Shown: positions 11,323 to 22,871 of the stretch, one piece after another
Numbering within the stretch: the first letter of the stretch is position 1
Layout: each line of letters begins with the position of its first letter
Assembly (NCBI GenBank): GCA_027579435.1
Contig: JANBPK010001206.1
Span: 1 to 64,000 of the forward strand
Direction of reading: 5' to 3'
Length of the DNA stretch: 64,000 nucleotides
From: Candolleomyces eurysporus
Taxonomy: Eukaryota > Basidiomycota > Agaricomycetes > Agaricales > Psathyrellaceae
Position numbers and translations under genes: made by a program
The notes under the pieces: model-generated
The model's input: the letters and a program-made list of their open reading frames with translations, nothing else
Told to the model about the DNA's origin: nothing
Databases searched by the model: none

Positions 11323-14177
11323 CTAACAATCTTCTCCCAGATCTCCGAACACCAACCCCCCATCAAGCACCGTTGCTTTCACAATCCCCTCTCCCTCTCC
11401 AGAACTTCCTCTTAGAACTGCTTCCCGTAGCTTCTCATCCTCCACCTTCATAACGTCGACACCCAAAACCACAAAGTCAGCCTTCTTCCCGTGCTCGAGC
11501 GAGCCCAGGAGGTGTTCACTGAACGAGGCGTAGGCTGCGTCGATGGTGAGAGCGCGAAGGGCTTGGGTGCGGGTGAGGCGTTGGTTTGGGAACCTGCCAT
11601 GAGCCATGTTAGCAAGATTTGACATTCGGTAAAGAGCAGAAAGAGCAAGTAAGGGAAGGAGAGAGGAAGTAAAAGAATAACACTTACCATCCTCCATCAT
11701 CCTCGCCCTCACGGGACTCCAAACTCCTCCTTGTTGTCCCTGCCCAGAACCCAACCAACGGATCCACACCCTCGACTGGAAAATCGGTTCCCATCGCCAA
11801 CTTCGCACCTTTACTTATAAGAGATTGGAATGGGTAGAGACGGTGTGTTCTGTGAGGGCCAACTCGAGATTCGGCGTATATCATATCGCTGATGCTAGAG
11901 CGCGATTAAATGTCAGTACTTATAGCATATGTGAAGGGATGAGGAGAGTGTGCGTGATACCCACACATGCGCCGGCTGAACACTCGCAATCACACCCAAA
12001 CGCCCGACCCTCCCTACATCCTCCTTCGTCAGCATCTGGGCGTGTTCAAGTCTCGGTCGGACCTCTCTGCACCCATCTTTATTTATTCTTCTCCGAGTTT
12101 CGATCGTACCATCGACGGACTCCAGGCAGCCTAGTTCGTTGAGAGCATCTTCGAAAGCATCGAGCACAACACCATTCGCTCGGTCCCCAATCGCGTGTAC
12201 GTTCACCTGCCACCCTCGTTTCATGTACCTCCCGACGACCCGGTGGATAGTCTCGGGCGGGAGGCGAAGTGAGCCAGAGGAGGTGGGATTATCTTCGTAC
12301 GGTTCGTATAGCTGTAATAATACATCCCGATTGTTAGCACATTCCAAAAGGAGAGGAGTCGAGAAGGTAGCAGGGAAGGGGGGATGGGGACAAGCGAGAG
12401 TGGGAGAAAGAACGAGACGTACAGCAGCCCCGCCCGTCCTAAGTGCCCCATCCGCAAACACTTTGAGGCTCCGCACAGTCAGTCTTGCTTTTCCAGCCAT
12501 ACCATCTAGTCGTCGTAATTTTCCAGGGTCCGAGTCCGAATCTGGGTGTTCTTCATCGAAGTGGGTCATAGCGTAGAGGCGGATAGGTAGGCGACCATGC
12601 TTCTTGACCTCACTGTATTGAGTTGAGATTGAAACAATCAGCGATGGTTCTCCGAAGCCAAAGAACGAATAGCTCAGATAAAAGGAGAAGAGATAAAAGA
12701 ACTGACCTCAGAAACAGACCCATACTATCGTTCTTGTACCCCGCATCATGAAGCGCGGTCAACCCATGCCTCAAAGCATCCTTTACTGTTACCTCAAAAC
12801 TCCTCGACTGTTCCGCGGGCGAGATGGGTGGAATTGGGATGAGGGATTGAGCGGAGTCTATGAATACGCCTGTAGATAGTTGTGTTCAGTCTTCGGTAAT
12901 GATAAGAGAGTGGAAACGAAGGGAATTGAAAGAAGCTGAGACTAGAACGAGAAAACTCACCCGAAGGCTTCCCATCCTCCCCGCGCACGATAACCCCACC
13001 CTCAATCGTATCAGGATAAGGCCCATGCGTGTCGATTAGGGTCTGGCTAACCCAAATAGCGTGTCCGTCTTTGCTCTGAAGGATGATAGGCCTGTTTCGA
13101 GTGATAGGATTCGCGTCTAGGTCTGCCTATAGAGAACAGTTGAATGTGAGCTCAGAACGAATGAATGGATAATGAACGGTTGGTAAACAATGCAAGGGCG
13201 GAAGGAGAAGGCGGAGAGGTGGAAGGAAAGGAAATAGGGAGCACGCTGGCAGAAGAATTGAAATGACACTTACAGCCGTAGGCAGCCTAATGACCTCCCA
13301 ATTCTCATGATTCCATCCCCAACCTACAACCACTTCTTCCTTGGTACTCTCAATATCTGGGTGCGCGAGGATGTAAGAAGCGACGAGGCCGACGGTATCC
13401 TCGACGCTCTTCCCTTCGCCTAAAGGAATCTGACGCCCCGCGCCGTATTCGAGGATATGACAGTGCGAATCTACAGATAGCGTTCGAAAATGAGATGAAT
13501 GAAGAATGGGGAAGGAGAGTACACTCAACCTGACATTCCGGGTACGACAATCGAGCCTGGTGCAATTCGATGGACCGGCCACTCGGTTTCTGGATGATTC
13601 CACCATCTTTGCCAGAGTGGCTTTTGAGACGAGGATAAGCTCTGTTGAACCTGATCTAGGCGAAGCACTGAATACGATCGAACGACGCGGAAATCCGGGT
13701 GAACGTACCTAAGGTCCCACTTCCTACAACCCATTCTCCTTCTACACCAATACATTCCACGATCCGGTTCCTTTCGTCCACGGTATACACGCCTTTTTCG
13801 CCTTCAGCCGAACATAAGATGTATGAATGAGGTAGTCCTCCCCGTCCTTCTTGACGATGTTTGCTATCTTCGAAGCCGGGAAGGAGTGGTGATAAAGACG
13901 ATCGAAAGAAGCCATTCAACACGTCTGACGTGGACAAGGCGACCGCAAACGCCCCAATGGCAATGGGTAAGATGATCCCGAGCCTTGTAGAGCGCTTCGA
14001 GGTACTAGGTGAGGCGGACGGGCCCGTGCTTTCAGAAACGGCCTTTGGTGCTACGCTGCTCGTGTCTGTATCCTTCTTCTTCTTGCCCTTGTTGCTGGGC
14101 TTTGAGGGGGGGGTTAGAGTCGGCCATATTCGTGCCCCAAGGCTAGAAGGTGGGAGAGGAGAACCAGCGATCGTCAT
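11323..14177 (-). CDS. YtcJ-like amidohydrolase (family 3) with N-terminal membrane anchor
   Basis: About eight exons are readable, with phases agreeing at the junctions I checked. In order: a Lys/Ser-rich cytoplasmic head, a membrane helix LGIILPIAIGAFAVAL, and then the hydrolase. Metal-site landmarks are VVPGMSDSHCHILEYG (HxH), VVVGWGWNHENWEV, SKDGHAIWVSQTLID, SLKVFADGALRTGGAA, WQVNVHAIGDRANGVV, RLEHAQMLT and AMGTDFPVEGVDP. Near the end is FPNQRLTRTQALRALTIDAA and an EHGKKADFVVLG segment. This family hydrolyses amide-type bonds with divalent metals; the substrate is unknown. The start is uncertain: MTIAGS at 14177 is in frame, while MADSNPP near 14127 would need one fewer C in an eight-C run. 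A single-pass membrane location is inferred from the helix. Confidence 0.85.
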
Positions 14178-15029
14178 GGTGCGGAACCAGATTCGCGTTC
14201 GCGTGGGGATCGAACACGCGGTCCGGCAAACAAAGACAAGCCGGGTCAGCTCCTCGGACCACTCGAGAATCCACTGTCCGAGCCACGATTCAATTCCATC
14301 CGCGCCTTGCTGACATTGTAGGAACCGATTGAGCGTCCATAACCATAGCATCTTCAAAGTTATAGCCACCGGCGAGCTTCGATTCACCTCGGCCGAGTGC
14401 AACATCACCGGCAATACTCATGTTCGTACTTCGAGAGAGTGCAAGAGCTAACGAGAACCTTCCACCTCTCAACGGCACCGCATACCATTGACTTCATCTG
14501 CCTCCCGTGTCGCTTTCAATCTGGTATCCACATCTCGGACGTCTTATCCTGGACAGCACTCCCTCTCTCTGCTCTGGGCATCTCCAAGTCTGTGCTATCC
14601 AAGAGTGAAAGGCGCTATACCTCACCTGTAGGACGTCGTGCTCCATACCAAGAGCCTTTCTCGATCGCATGTCTGTCGAACGTTTGACAAACCGTGGGAC
14701 GATAGGGAGATTGAAACCAGAGCAATCATTTCCTCGTAGCGGCACTGGTAGCTCCTCCCGGCACTGCCACTGGCACTGAGCGCCTCCACTACGAGGGTTC
14801 ATAGATATCTCAGGACTGCTCACCAACGTATTCTCCGATCCCTGACGGGACGATCAAAGGTTCATTAGCCTTTCCAAAGTCACGGAAGTGCGTATTGATT
14901 AGAAGGAATGTAGAATATGGAAGAATGCAAACCTAGTTGGACAGTTGTCAGAAGATATACAATAAAAAGGGATAATTTAGACCAATCGCGAAGAACCCGT
15001 TGATGGACGGGAAGCTAGAGGGAGACACA
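14178..15029. other. No confident gene; possible decayed coding
   Basis: Minus-strand frames at 14494-14826 (110 codons) and 14290-14478 look mildly protein-like but do not join through introns. A plus-strand frame at 14397-14687 overlaps them. I see no domain. The amidohydrolase promoter must lie in the left part. Confidence 0.3.
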
Positions 15030-15683
15030 TTAATCCTCCCACAAAAGGGAAAACCCATCCCTCTCGATATAAACCTTTCTCTCTCTCCCAATCGAGCTCT
15101 CGCCATCGTTAACGATCTGCATGAACTCCTGAGTAGGCCTCCTAGATCTATACCCCGCATGTCGCATCATTCTCATCAGCGCTTTCTCAGCCCTCTCCAC
15201 CCTCTCGTTCCTAAAGTCGTTACTCATCTCATAGACGCCGTTAAGATCTTTAGCCCAAATGTACACATCCGACAGTCTCACGTACTCATTGAGAATATCG
15301 ACGATGTTGCGCCTTACAAGGTTGATATGGCTTGCGTTGGTATTTCTCTCTTCCTGGGAACCGAAGCCTCGTTCTCGCAGCGAGTTGAGATATCCTTCCT
15401 TCCTCTTGAGCGTCTGGAACAAATCAAACAAGCGATCTTTCCTAGTTCGCAGTGGAAGATCTCCGGGACCAGATGGATAAACGGGCTCCTCAAAAAACCT
15501 CTCCCAGAGCGCGTTGTGGCACTGATTGAGAAAGACCAGGTTGTTTGAAACTGATCCGTCCGGCTTGAATAATTCAGGTATGTTGGAAATGATATTCACG
15601 TCGGCCTCGGAGAGTTTAGACTCGAACTTGTGGTGGCACCCTTCGAATCGGTAAGGTAGTAGAGCGCATCTGAGCGTCGGCAT
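15030..15683 (-). CDS. Hypothetical single-exon protein, 217 residues
   Basis: An uninterrupted minus-strand frame runs from ATG at 15683 to a stop at 15030, unusual among the intron-rich genes here. The protein is soluble-looking, charged and probably helical, e.g. KDRLFDLFQTLKRKEGYLNS and NDFRNERVERAEKALMRMMR. There is no signal peptide or membrane segment. I recognise no domain. A plus-strand frame of 182 codons over the same bases reads less like protein and is taken as its shadow. About 60 nt upstream is a G-rich patch with four N bases, so the true 5' end is uncertain and a further exon is possible. Confidence 0.55.
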   Translation of the reverse strand: MPTLRCALLPYRFEGCHHKFESKLSEADVNIISNIPELFKPDGSVSNNLVFLNQCHNALWERFFEEPVYPSGPGDLPLRTRKDRLFDLFQTLKRKEGYLNSLRERGFGSQEERNTNASHINLVRRNIVDILNEYVRLSDVYIWAKDLNGVYEMSNDFRNERVERAEKALMRMMRHAGYRSRRPTQEFMQIVNDGESSIGRERKVYIERDGFSLLWED

Positions 15684-18600
15684 GTTGCTGATCGCTCTGA
15701 CCTCTGGCTCTTTAGAGTCTTGAAGTTCTGTAATCGTGCGGGGGTNGGGCGGGGTNGNGCAGGGGTNGGGGATGTTGAGTGCTGAGAGGTGGCTTCGACA
15801 AATGGTGTTCGATGTGGTCGTGTAGCGGAGCGCTTATATATAAAAGCAGGACATTGTCAAAGCACGCAGCACGCGCCAGCCTGCTTGTGACGGTCCAAGC
15901 CATCGACGATCGAGTGTGAGTAGTGTGCTTGGACGTGCATCAAAGACCTCGTGTTGGGAATCCATGGTCAAATGAGCATATTGTAATAGTCCACGTATTG
16001 ACAATGCATCAACTAGGCTGACCATTGTGTGAAGACTTGGCCCAAGCCCCAAGTTCGTCGATTCCGATGAGCCTGATGGACAATGAATACGCCATCAACT
16101 CCATTGCGTGTGTCGTCGAGGCTCAATCGCAGCCATTAGACACTCTAAGTAACAATGAGCGACAAAGACTTAGCTCAAGAGAATGTGCCCAAGCTAATCA
16201 ATACTCTAGCATGACCACACGCCCTGTGAGGCTATGGATGAGCGAACGCATCGAAATCTCATCCGGGTTCTCAGTCCTATCCCTACACCAGACAGTATCC
16301 CTGACTGTCTGCCTTCCTAGCATCTTCTAATCGACATGCCCGTCAAGTACAACTTACTCGCATGTCCGCAGCATTCGAATGCCCGTCGCACAACGAGAAC
16401 AAAATTGTTTTCCACTTTCTCTGGTATAGTTGTTCGCTCAGAGAAAACAGGTGTCACGGACGGCAAAGCTCTTCTTAGAAAGAGTTCAGAAGTTCCATTT
16501 GGAAAGGTTCTTCGCGAACAACCAAGAAGGTTTCGAAGACCTCCATTTCTCACTCATACCAAACCCACATCGAAGAATTCGAAGTTAAATACGGTTCGGC
16601 CGCTCGGTCCCAGACGCCCACGTACTCGGAGCAGCTGCCCTGTTCAAATTTAGGCAGAACTGTGACTTGCACAAACCCCGTGTAGCTTCTGGATACTTAC
16701 GTAGCTCGGTCGGACGCTTTTATATAAGCGAGAGAAGTCAATGGGTGGTATGAGAACAGATATCAGCTTGAAAAGAAGAGGAAGGATAGAGTCAATGAAG
16801 TTGCCAACAAGGTTGTCCTGAACTATATCCAGGATAATGAGGAGAGGGTACCTCCTTGATCTCCCATTGCAAAGGATGTAGTAATGATTATTCGGATCTT
16901 GCTCGGAACTCCAATATCAGTAGCGCCCATTATGAGTACTCCAATTTCCACGACTGACGACCAGCTCCCTCTCTCTTTTCATGCCTTCGGTAAGAAAATG
17001 GTGGCTTCCGGCCCGGAGCCAGCCGATGGGCGCTTTGCGGCTTAAGATAGATCGGCGCTTCCGACTCTTTCCCATGGTCTTAGATCCCAGCGTACCCGGA
17101 GAGACTACGTACATGGAGTCGATTGCAAGACGGAAGGGGCTTAATGCTCTGTTCATCCTATTTTTTTTTCTTCAATAACGCTCAAAGCATGGCTTTCACC
17201 CATGTCAATGTCGACAGAGCCTCCTTCGCCCATTTCATTTCCGTCGTCTCATCTGGGAATATATAATAACCTCAAGGCGTTTGGGAATAAGAGGACCCGA
17301 GGCACGCGTGTAAGCACTGTGCAATGATAGCTGGTGTGACCGCGGACCGACACGGTCCCTCAGAATCCTTCTTGTGATCAACGTCCTCTGATTCGGTTTC
17401 CGTAATTTCGATAGACTTCTGTCCATCTCTACCTGTCACCCCAGTAGCGTAGCCTGGGACGAGTCGGAGAAGTCCCTTTCCCTACTTCTTCTGCTGTGAG
17501 CGCTCTTTCACGTGCCTTTTGTCTTTCAAATTTCCTTATTCACTCAACTGACGGGTGTGTATTTAGGTTCAAACTTTGTACAGGGACGTCGCGAGTGCAT
17601 CATGGATTTCGTGATGCCTTCCAATTTCTTTTGTCCCTTTGCTTATTCACTTACTTACTTCAGTCAGCTATTGGGGGGCTAGAACAAGCCTCTTTCCTTA
17701 TTTTGCTCGGGGTTAGCTCGCCGCCGATGAACATTCTCGTCACTCGCAGCTGATTCAATAGTCAGACCCAGTTGTCACCGTTTAATCCAGCATGTCGTTT
17801 GATTTGGTCCATGATCCCGCCCAGTTTTAGAAAGTGTCGACGGAAAGGAAAGAAAACATGAGACACTGTTATCTGACCCAGCTGTGCGTTCAATCTTTCG
17901 GGTGTAGGGCGGCAGGCGCAGATGGGAACTGTGCTCGACAAACAAGGAATTGTTTCTCGAATTAGCTGATTTTGCTCATCGTCTTGGGTTTCCCTCGACG
18001 AAGGCACATCGGCGCCCGAGGGAATTCCAGCCTATTCCCTTTATGTGGACCATCTTGAGTCTCGTGCGAGGCGACTGTTCATCAAGATGCACCAACAGCT
18101 TCGCTGTGTGCGTCATTACCCCCTGCAGCGGCGTCGGATTAAAGGTGGGTAGACGGAAAGAATGATTATGATGATCATGAATCACTGTTGGAAGAACGAC
18201 CATTCTTCAGTTCCTTCTTTCCTTCCTCGTGAATGAATTGTATTGAGACCTGTATAAATGGACGTTCTTCTCCAACCTTATGCGAGGACCGGTGGAAATA
18301 AGAACGTCGCTTCCCTGAGCTTCCAACACGAGTGAGCCTTTCTCCATTTCGTAAGTGATTCAAAGTTAGGAAGTACAATACATCCGCCATATAAGTGGTA
18401 TACAGCTGTCCTGAGGGAGCTTTTCAAAGGCTATCTAACTTGGGTTCGTTAATCCCCGACCCCCACGGGTGCTCCGATTGGCTCCCGATGCCTTAGACCG
18501 CTTGTCAGTGTCAAAGCGAGTGGTGGTGTATGACCAGGGGCAGCCTACGTATTAAGCGACTGGCCTGGAGCGTGGATTATCTCAGTGCTAGGCCATGAGT

Positions 18601-19477
18601 GGAGATATTGCGCAGTCATTCGCTTTCCCGGCTCGCTAAAACTGATGTTCTTCGCAACTCATAAATGTGTCGCCGGTGATTGGTTTGACCTCCGCATGCT
18701 TCGTGAAATTTCCTTACTTTGGCCCAGTGCTCCGAGTCGAGGTTGTGGATAGTTAAAAGCACATTGATTAAATGGAATAATACAACAGGGAGGCAGAGAG
18801 ATCTTCATATGACGTGCAAACCCTCTGCGTATATAAAGGCTACAACGATTTAAAGAATGTGGAAAGAGTAGGTGCCAAGACAAATTCGATTCCAAGATTC
18901 CTAAAAGTGAGGGGTATGTAGTGTAAGGGGTGAGTGGGTAATCGAATAGTAAATACGATAATACGACACCGAACGAAAGGCCAGACCAGGTAAAGAAATC
19001 GTGGGGAGCATAGGCAGTGGTAGGATCAATAGATAAAGAACAGGTTTGGCGATCCGGATATAAGGGCTACAAGAAGGGACAGTCGAAGGTAGTAATGAGT
19101 GAATGAAAGAAGGGGGGAGGAAGCGTCCGTTGCAAGTTCGTAGCAAGTTAGTAGCGTAGTAAGTAGTGTTACACGAAATTACAAGTGATTGCGTGCGCCA
19201 ACTTATGCAGTAGAACACGACAGTGAAAACAAGGGACAAATTAGAATCATGGGAGTAGGGGATCAGAGGCAGGCACAGTTTAAATAGCGCCATGACATTA
19301 TTTCGTCAGGTAAGAGAGCGAAAGAAACAAAAAGAAAGAGAAGATATCATCAAAAGAGCGGGCATAGGGAGAAACAAGTCAAAAGAGCGTGTCAAGGAAT
19401 GGCAAGTTGCAGCAGACGACGACGAAGAGCCGGTCATTCATGATGTTGAGTCAAGCAGAGTCCCTGAAGCTCAGAGC
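15684..19477. other. 3.8-kb gene-poor stretch
   Basis: Nothing here reads as a gene. Frames are short, overlap on both strands and lack splice continuity. Landmarks are a G-rich low-complexity patch with N bases at 15740-15770 and a hydrophobic 130-codon minus-strand frame at 18901-19293, likely by chance. The right end is the 3' flank of the transcription factor. No terminal repeats or transposase-like translation were seen. Confidence 0.35.
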
Positions 19478-22400
19478 TTACTCGAACTTGGCTGGAGCGG
19501 AAAGATTTCGGGGGAAGGGTAGATCGACTCCCATAAGGCGGCATGCCTCAGTGAGACGGGCACGCAGTTCACTAGCTTGAGCTTCGTTGGCTAGTACAGC
19601 GAATCAGCACTGTAGCGATTCAAACAGGATGCAAAAAGACGTACTGGGACACTCCCATAGATAATTCATTGTGTCGATGACTTGGAGTAGGCGGCGTCCA
19701 AGGTGTAAGGCCTCTTCCAGCGTGCGTTCGTTTTCCCAAAGTTGAAGGCAACTAATAGTCTCAGGGGTCAGGATCAGACCGTCGACGGGTGGTGACAGGG
19801 CACTTACGTGCTTAACTGGTGAATGAACCACTGGACCCTCCAAGGCCGCTGCGTGAGCTGGATACTTTCTGGGGACTGCAGATTGCCGGCAGTGGCAGCA
19901 GCACGACGGACAAGCTGGTCTTGATAATAGACTGGATAAAACCCGAGAGCGAAGATCAGTTGTGGTCGAGAACCCACACCAAGAGCCACTCACTCCAATC
20001 CTCAGCGTGTTTACGTTTGAAGATGGGACCTGGAGTCAACTTAAAGCCGTGGTCATACCCTTGAAGCCTAAAAAATGATGCGCGAGCACGGTGAGCTTGC
20101 GAAGACTGGGCATGACGCTAGAACATACCTCCTGAGAGCTTGGGTAACAATCATTCGAATACTACAACACGATGTCAGCTGCCAAGGACAATTACGACTG
20201 CAAAGTGAAACATACTTGTGAATGTGCTCCCGAGTGGTGTAGATTAAGGCAGTGTCCAAGCTACAGTTATGGGCGTCGAGAGACTCCTCGATCGCTTGAG
20301 CCTCTGCCCATGCTTCAGAGATATCCTCGGAAACGTGGTCCTCGTCGTTCGCGGAGACGTATCGGAAGCGGTTGCAGTAGTTCCAAAGGAGCATGCTCCT
20401 GCAATACAAAGCCCAGACGGATTCTTTGGGCGTTAGGCCATCGCGAGCGGCATACGCAGGTTGAAGGCGATCGATGATTTCGCCGGGGAAGAGAAGCTGA
20501 TACTGAGAAAACTAGATCGTCAAACATAGAACGAATAGCAAGATAGAATGGAGGATACATACCGACCCGGGATCGCTAAGGTGGAACTTGGGCATGGACC
20601 GGTTATCCGTCGCGGCTTGAGCCAAGAATCCAGATATCAAAGACAGCGCACTCCAACACAACCGACGAATCTCCTCATCTCTGACCTGCTCCGGTGACCA
20701 CGAAGCGTCCCAAGGTGGGATGTAACTTCGAGTGTGGTACGCATCGACAGGGGACGGAACGAAGCAGGGGCATTTGTTCCCGGCTGCGAGGTGGTCCCGA
20801 CCTTCAGGGTAGTACACGACAGGTACGCCTTGCTGGAAGCGGCAGGCGTCTGGGTCGCGGGCGTCGATCATCGTCAAACGAAGTTGATGGATATAGTCGT
20901 CCAGCTCAATCAAAGCGCTCAAGGCGCGACCATGAGTGTAATTAGGCTGCGCGGAGGACTCGAACAAGGCAATGATCTGCAGGGAACAAGCATGAGACAA
21001 AGCGTAAGTATAACCGTCTCCTCCGTCAATAGGTGGATAACTTACCAAGGCAGCGTAGGCATACGTGGGATCAGCCCAAGCGATATCAAGAGCCCTCTTC
21101 GCCTCCTGGAAGAGGTTGAGAGCCATTTGGAGTCCCGCATGACCATCCTCCATGCTACTAGAGCGCATCAATCTCGCCATTGCGAGACAGGCCCAAATAA
21201 ATCCAGGATGAATTCTCGCCCGGTATTGCTCGTGCCACAACTGCTTCTCCAACGTATCGACGTTGATGAAAGAAAGATAATGACCGGTTCCCTCGACGCT
21301 AATTAGGAAGGTGAGACGGGTCGAAGAAGAGAGTAGAGGGGAGCGTACGCAATTCGAATTTCGTGTACAATCATCGGTACCCTGGGTATTTATCAGCATC
21401 GATAAGGGTGAGGATAACGAAAGGACGCACCCATGTCCCTTCAAGAGGCGAGCCCAGTTCGCGCTGAGCTGACTCTCGAGTCCGTTCAGAGGCTGCAAGC
21501 TAATATTCCGAGGAACAGCTTCTGGGGATTGGAACGTGTTTACATCCAACTGACGAGGAAACGAAGACTTGGCATAGTAACCTTGATCATAGGTGGGCTC
21601 CCGTCGATACAGAGGCGACTGGTCAGGCTAGCGATAACATGATTAGCTTGAACTCAGAGGTGTGATGGAAGGGTGGATACCTACCCTTGAAAGAAGTCCC
21701 GGATGATCGGTGGCAACACGCATGTCCGTTGGGGGAGAAGCATTAGGATGAGGAGCATACTGATAACCCGGCGGAACCCGATCTTCAGGGCGAGTAAAAG
21801 TAGTGGGAGAACGAGTAGCTTCGGCGGACATAATGTTGTCTTTGACGGCGCGAGATTGGGCGGTTTCGCGAGGTTCTTGGGCTCGATCGATAGTGGTCTT
21901 CTTTCGCTTTGGAGCAGGCACTGGATTTGAACTATCTGGAGGAGGTCGCTTTTTACATGATCTCTGGCGTGTGCCAGGACGCTTGTCTGGCCCTCTACGC
22001 TTCGGCACAGAGTCGTATTCGCATTGATTATTCCGACGGGCGCAATTATTACATCCGGGTCGTGTAGAATCGCATCGTATTTTGCGAGCACGGCTGGAGA
22101 CAAATGAGACAGAACGCAATCCGTTCATGAGCAATTCCGTTAAAAGGCTTAATGAAAGCCATAAAAACAGATATTTGCTTACCAGTTACGACAGGCTATG
22201 ACAACGTTCGACGATTCCTTTCTCCGTTCCGTTGTCGAAGCGGTGGTTGGCGGCGGCGCAGAATGTTCTGTGCGTTCTGTTGGAGGAACGAGCGGTGTTC
22301 TATGGTCGGGGTTCATCGACACGGCCACTGACGTGCCACTGGGTCGGGAATAGGGATGATCTTGAGGTGACGGTCCTCCAGGCAACCGTCGCTCCGAAAT

Positions 22401-22871
22401 GTGACCATACCAGTCCACCGAACTGCCTCCTCCGTGGCCAGGGCTAGGAATACGAGGGTCCGAAGAGTGTAGGTCGAGCCCGAGATGGCTCCGTGGAGGA
22501 TGACTGGGTGGCGACGGATGGGGGAGATAATGGGTGTTGGAGTAGGGTAGATGGCGCGAACTTTCGAGGACAATCTGATTCTGCTGAGACGCTAGCGAAT
22601 ATTCGTGGTGGTACTGAGGTGTTGCAAGAATACTTGGTGCTTGTTGAACGTCAAGTTGATCATGTTGATACCGGACTTATTTGACGGAAGGTGTGAATTA
22701 GAAAGCTCATATGAAGTGGATACGATAGCAACACCTACAACTGTCTCCGGGAGCAGCACCGTATAGGACGGGGGAGTGCATGCCAGAACCTTCTTCGCTC
22801 GATTGGGGCCCGTCGTCGTGGTTCATGGTGGTGTGGAAGGAATAAAGGTCGCCGTTCGGGCTGACAACCAT
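19478..22871 (-). CDS. Zn2Cys6 (fungal-type) transcription factor
   Basis: The gene opens at ATG 22871 (MVVSPNGDLYSFHTTM) and ends with PRNLSAPAKFE and TAA at 19478, across about nine exons. After a Pro/Ser/His-rich region of about 150 residues comes the binuclear zinc cluster, split by an intron: ACRN | CRARKIRCDSTRPG, then CNNCARRNNQCEYD. Spacing is C-x2-C-x6-C-x6-C-x2-C-x6-C, with a basic tail (KRRGPDKRPGTRQRSCKKRP). The C-terminal part is helical and resembles the middle-homology region of fungal regulators: GHYLSFINVDTLEKQLWHEQ, HPGFIWACLAMARLMRSSS, ALDIAWADPTYAYAAL, DEEIRRLCWSALSLISGFLA. It should act in the nucleus on GC-flanked sites. Its targets are unknown, and the neighbouring genes do not suggest a cluster. 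The zinc cluster is certain; some exon edges are approximate. Confidence 0.88.

Noticed and set aside
15000..15548. 182-codon plus-strand frame
   Set aside because: Overlaps the longer 217-codon minus-strand frame whose composition is more protein-like. Only one is likely real.
18901..19293. 130-codon hydrophobic minus-strand frame
   Set aside because: No motif and no splice partners; Ser/Leu/Tyr-rich translation typical of chance frames downstream of a gene.
20734..21306. 190-codon plus-strand frame over the transcription factor
   Set aside because: Antisense to a conserved regulator exon.
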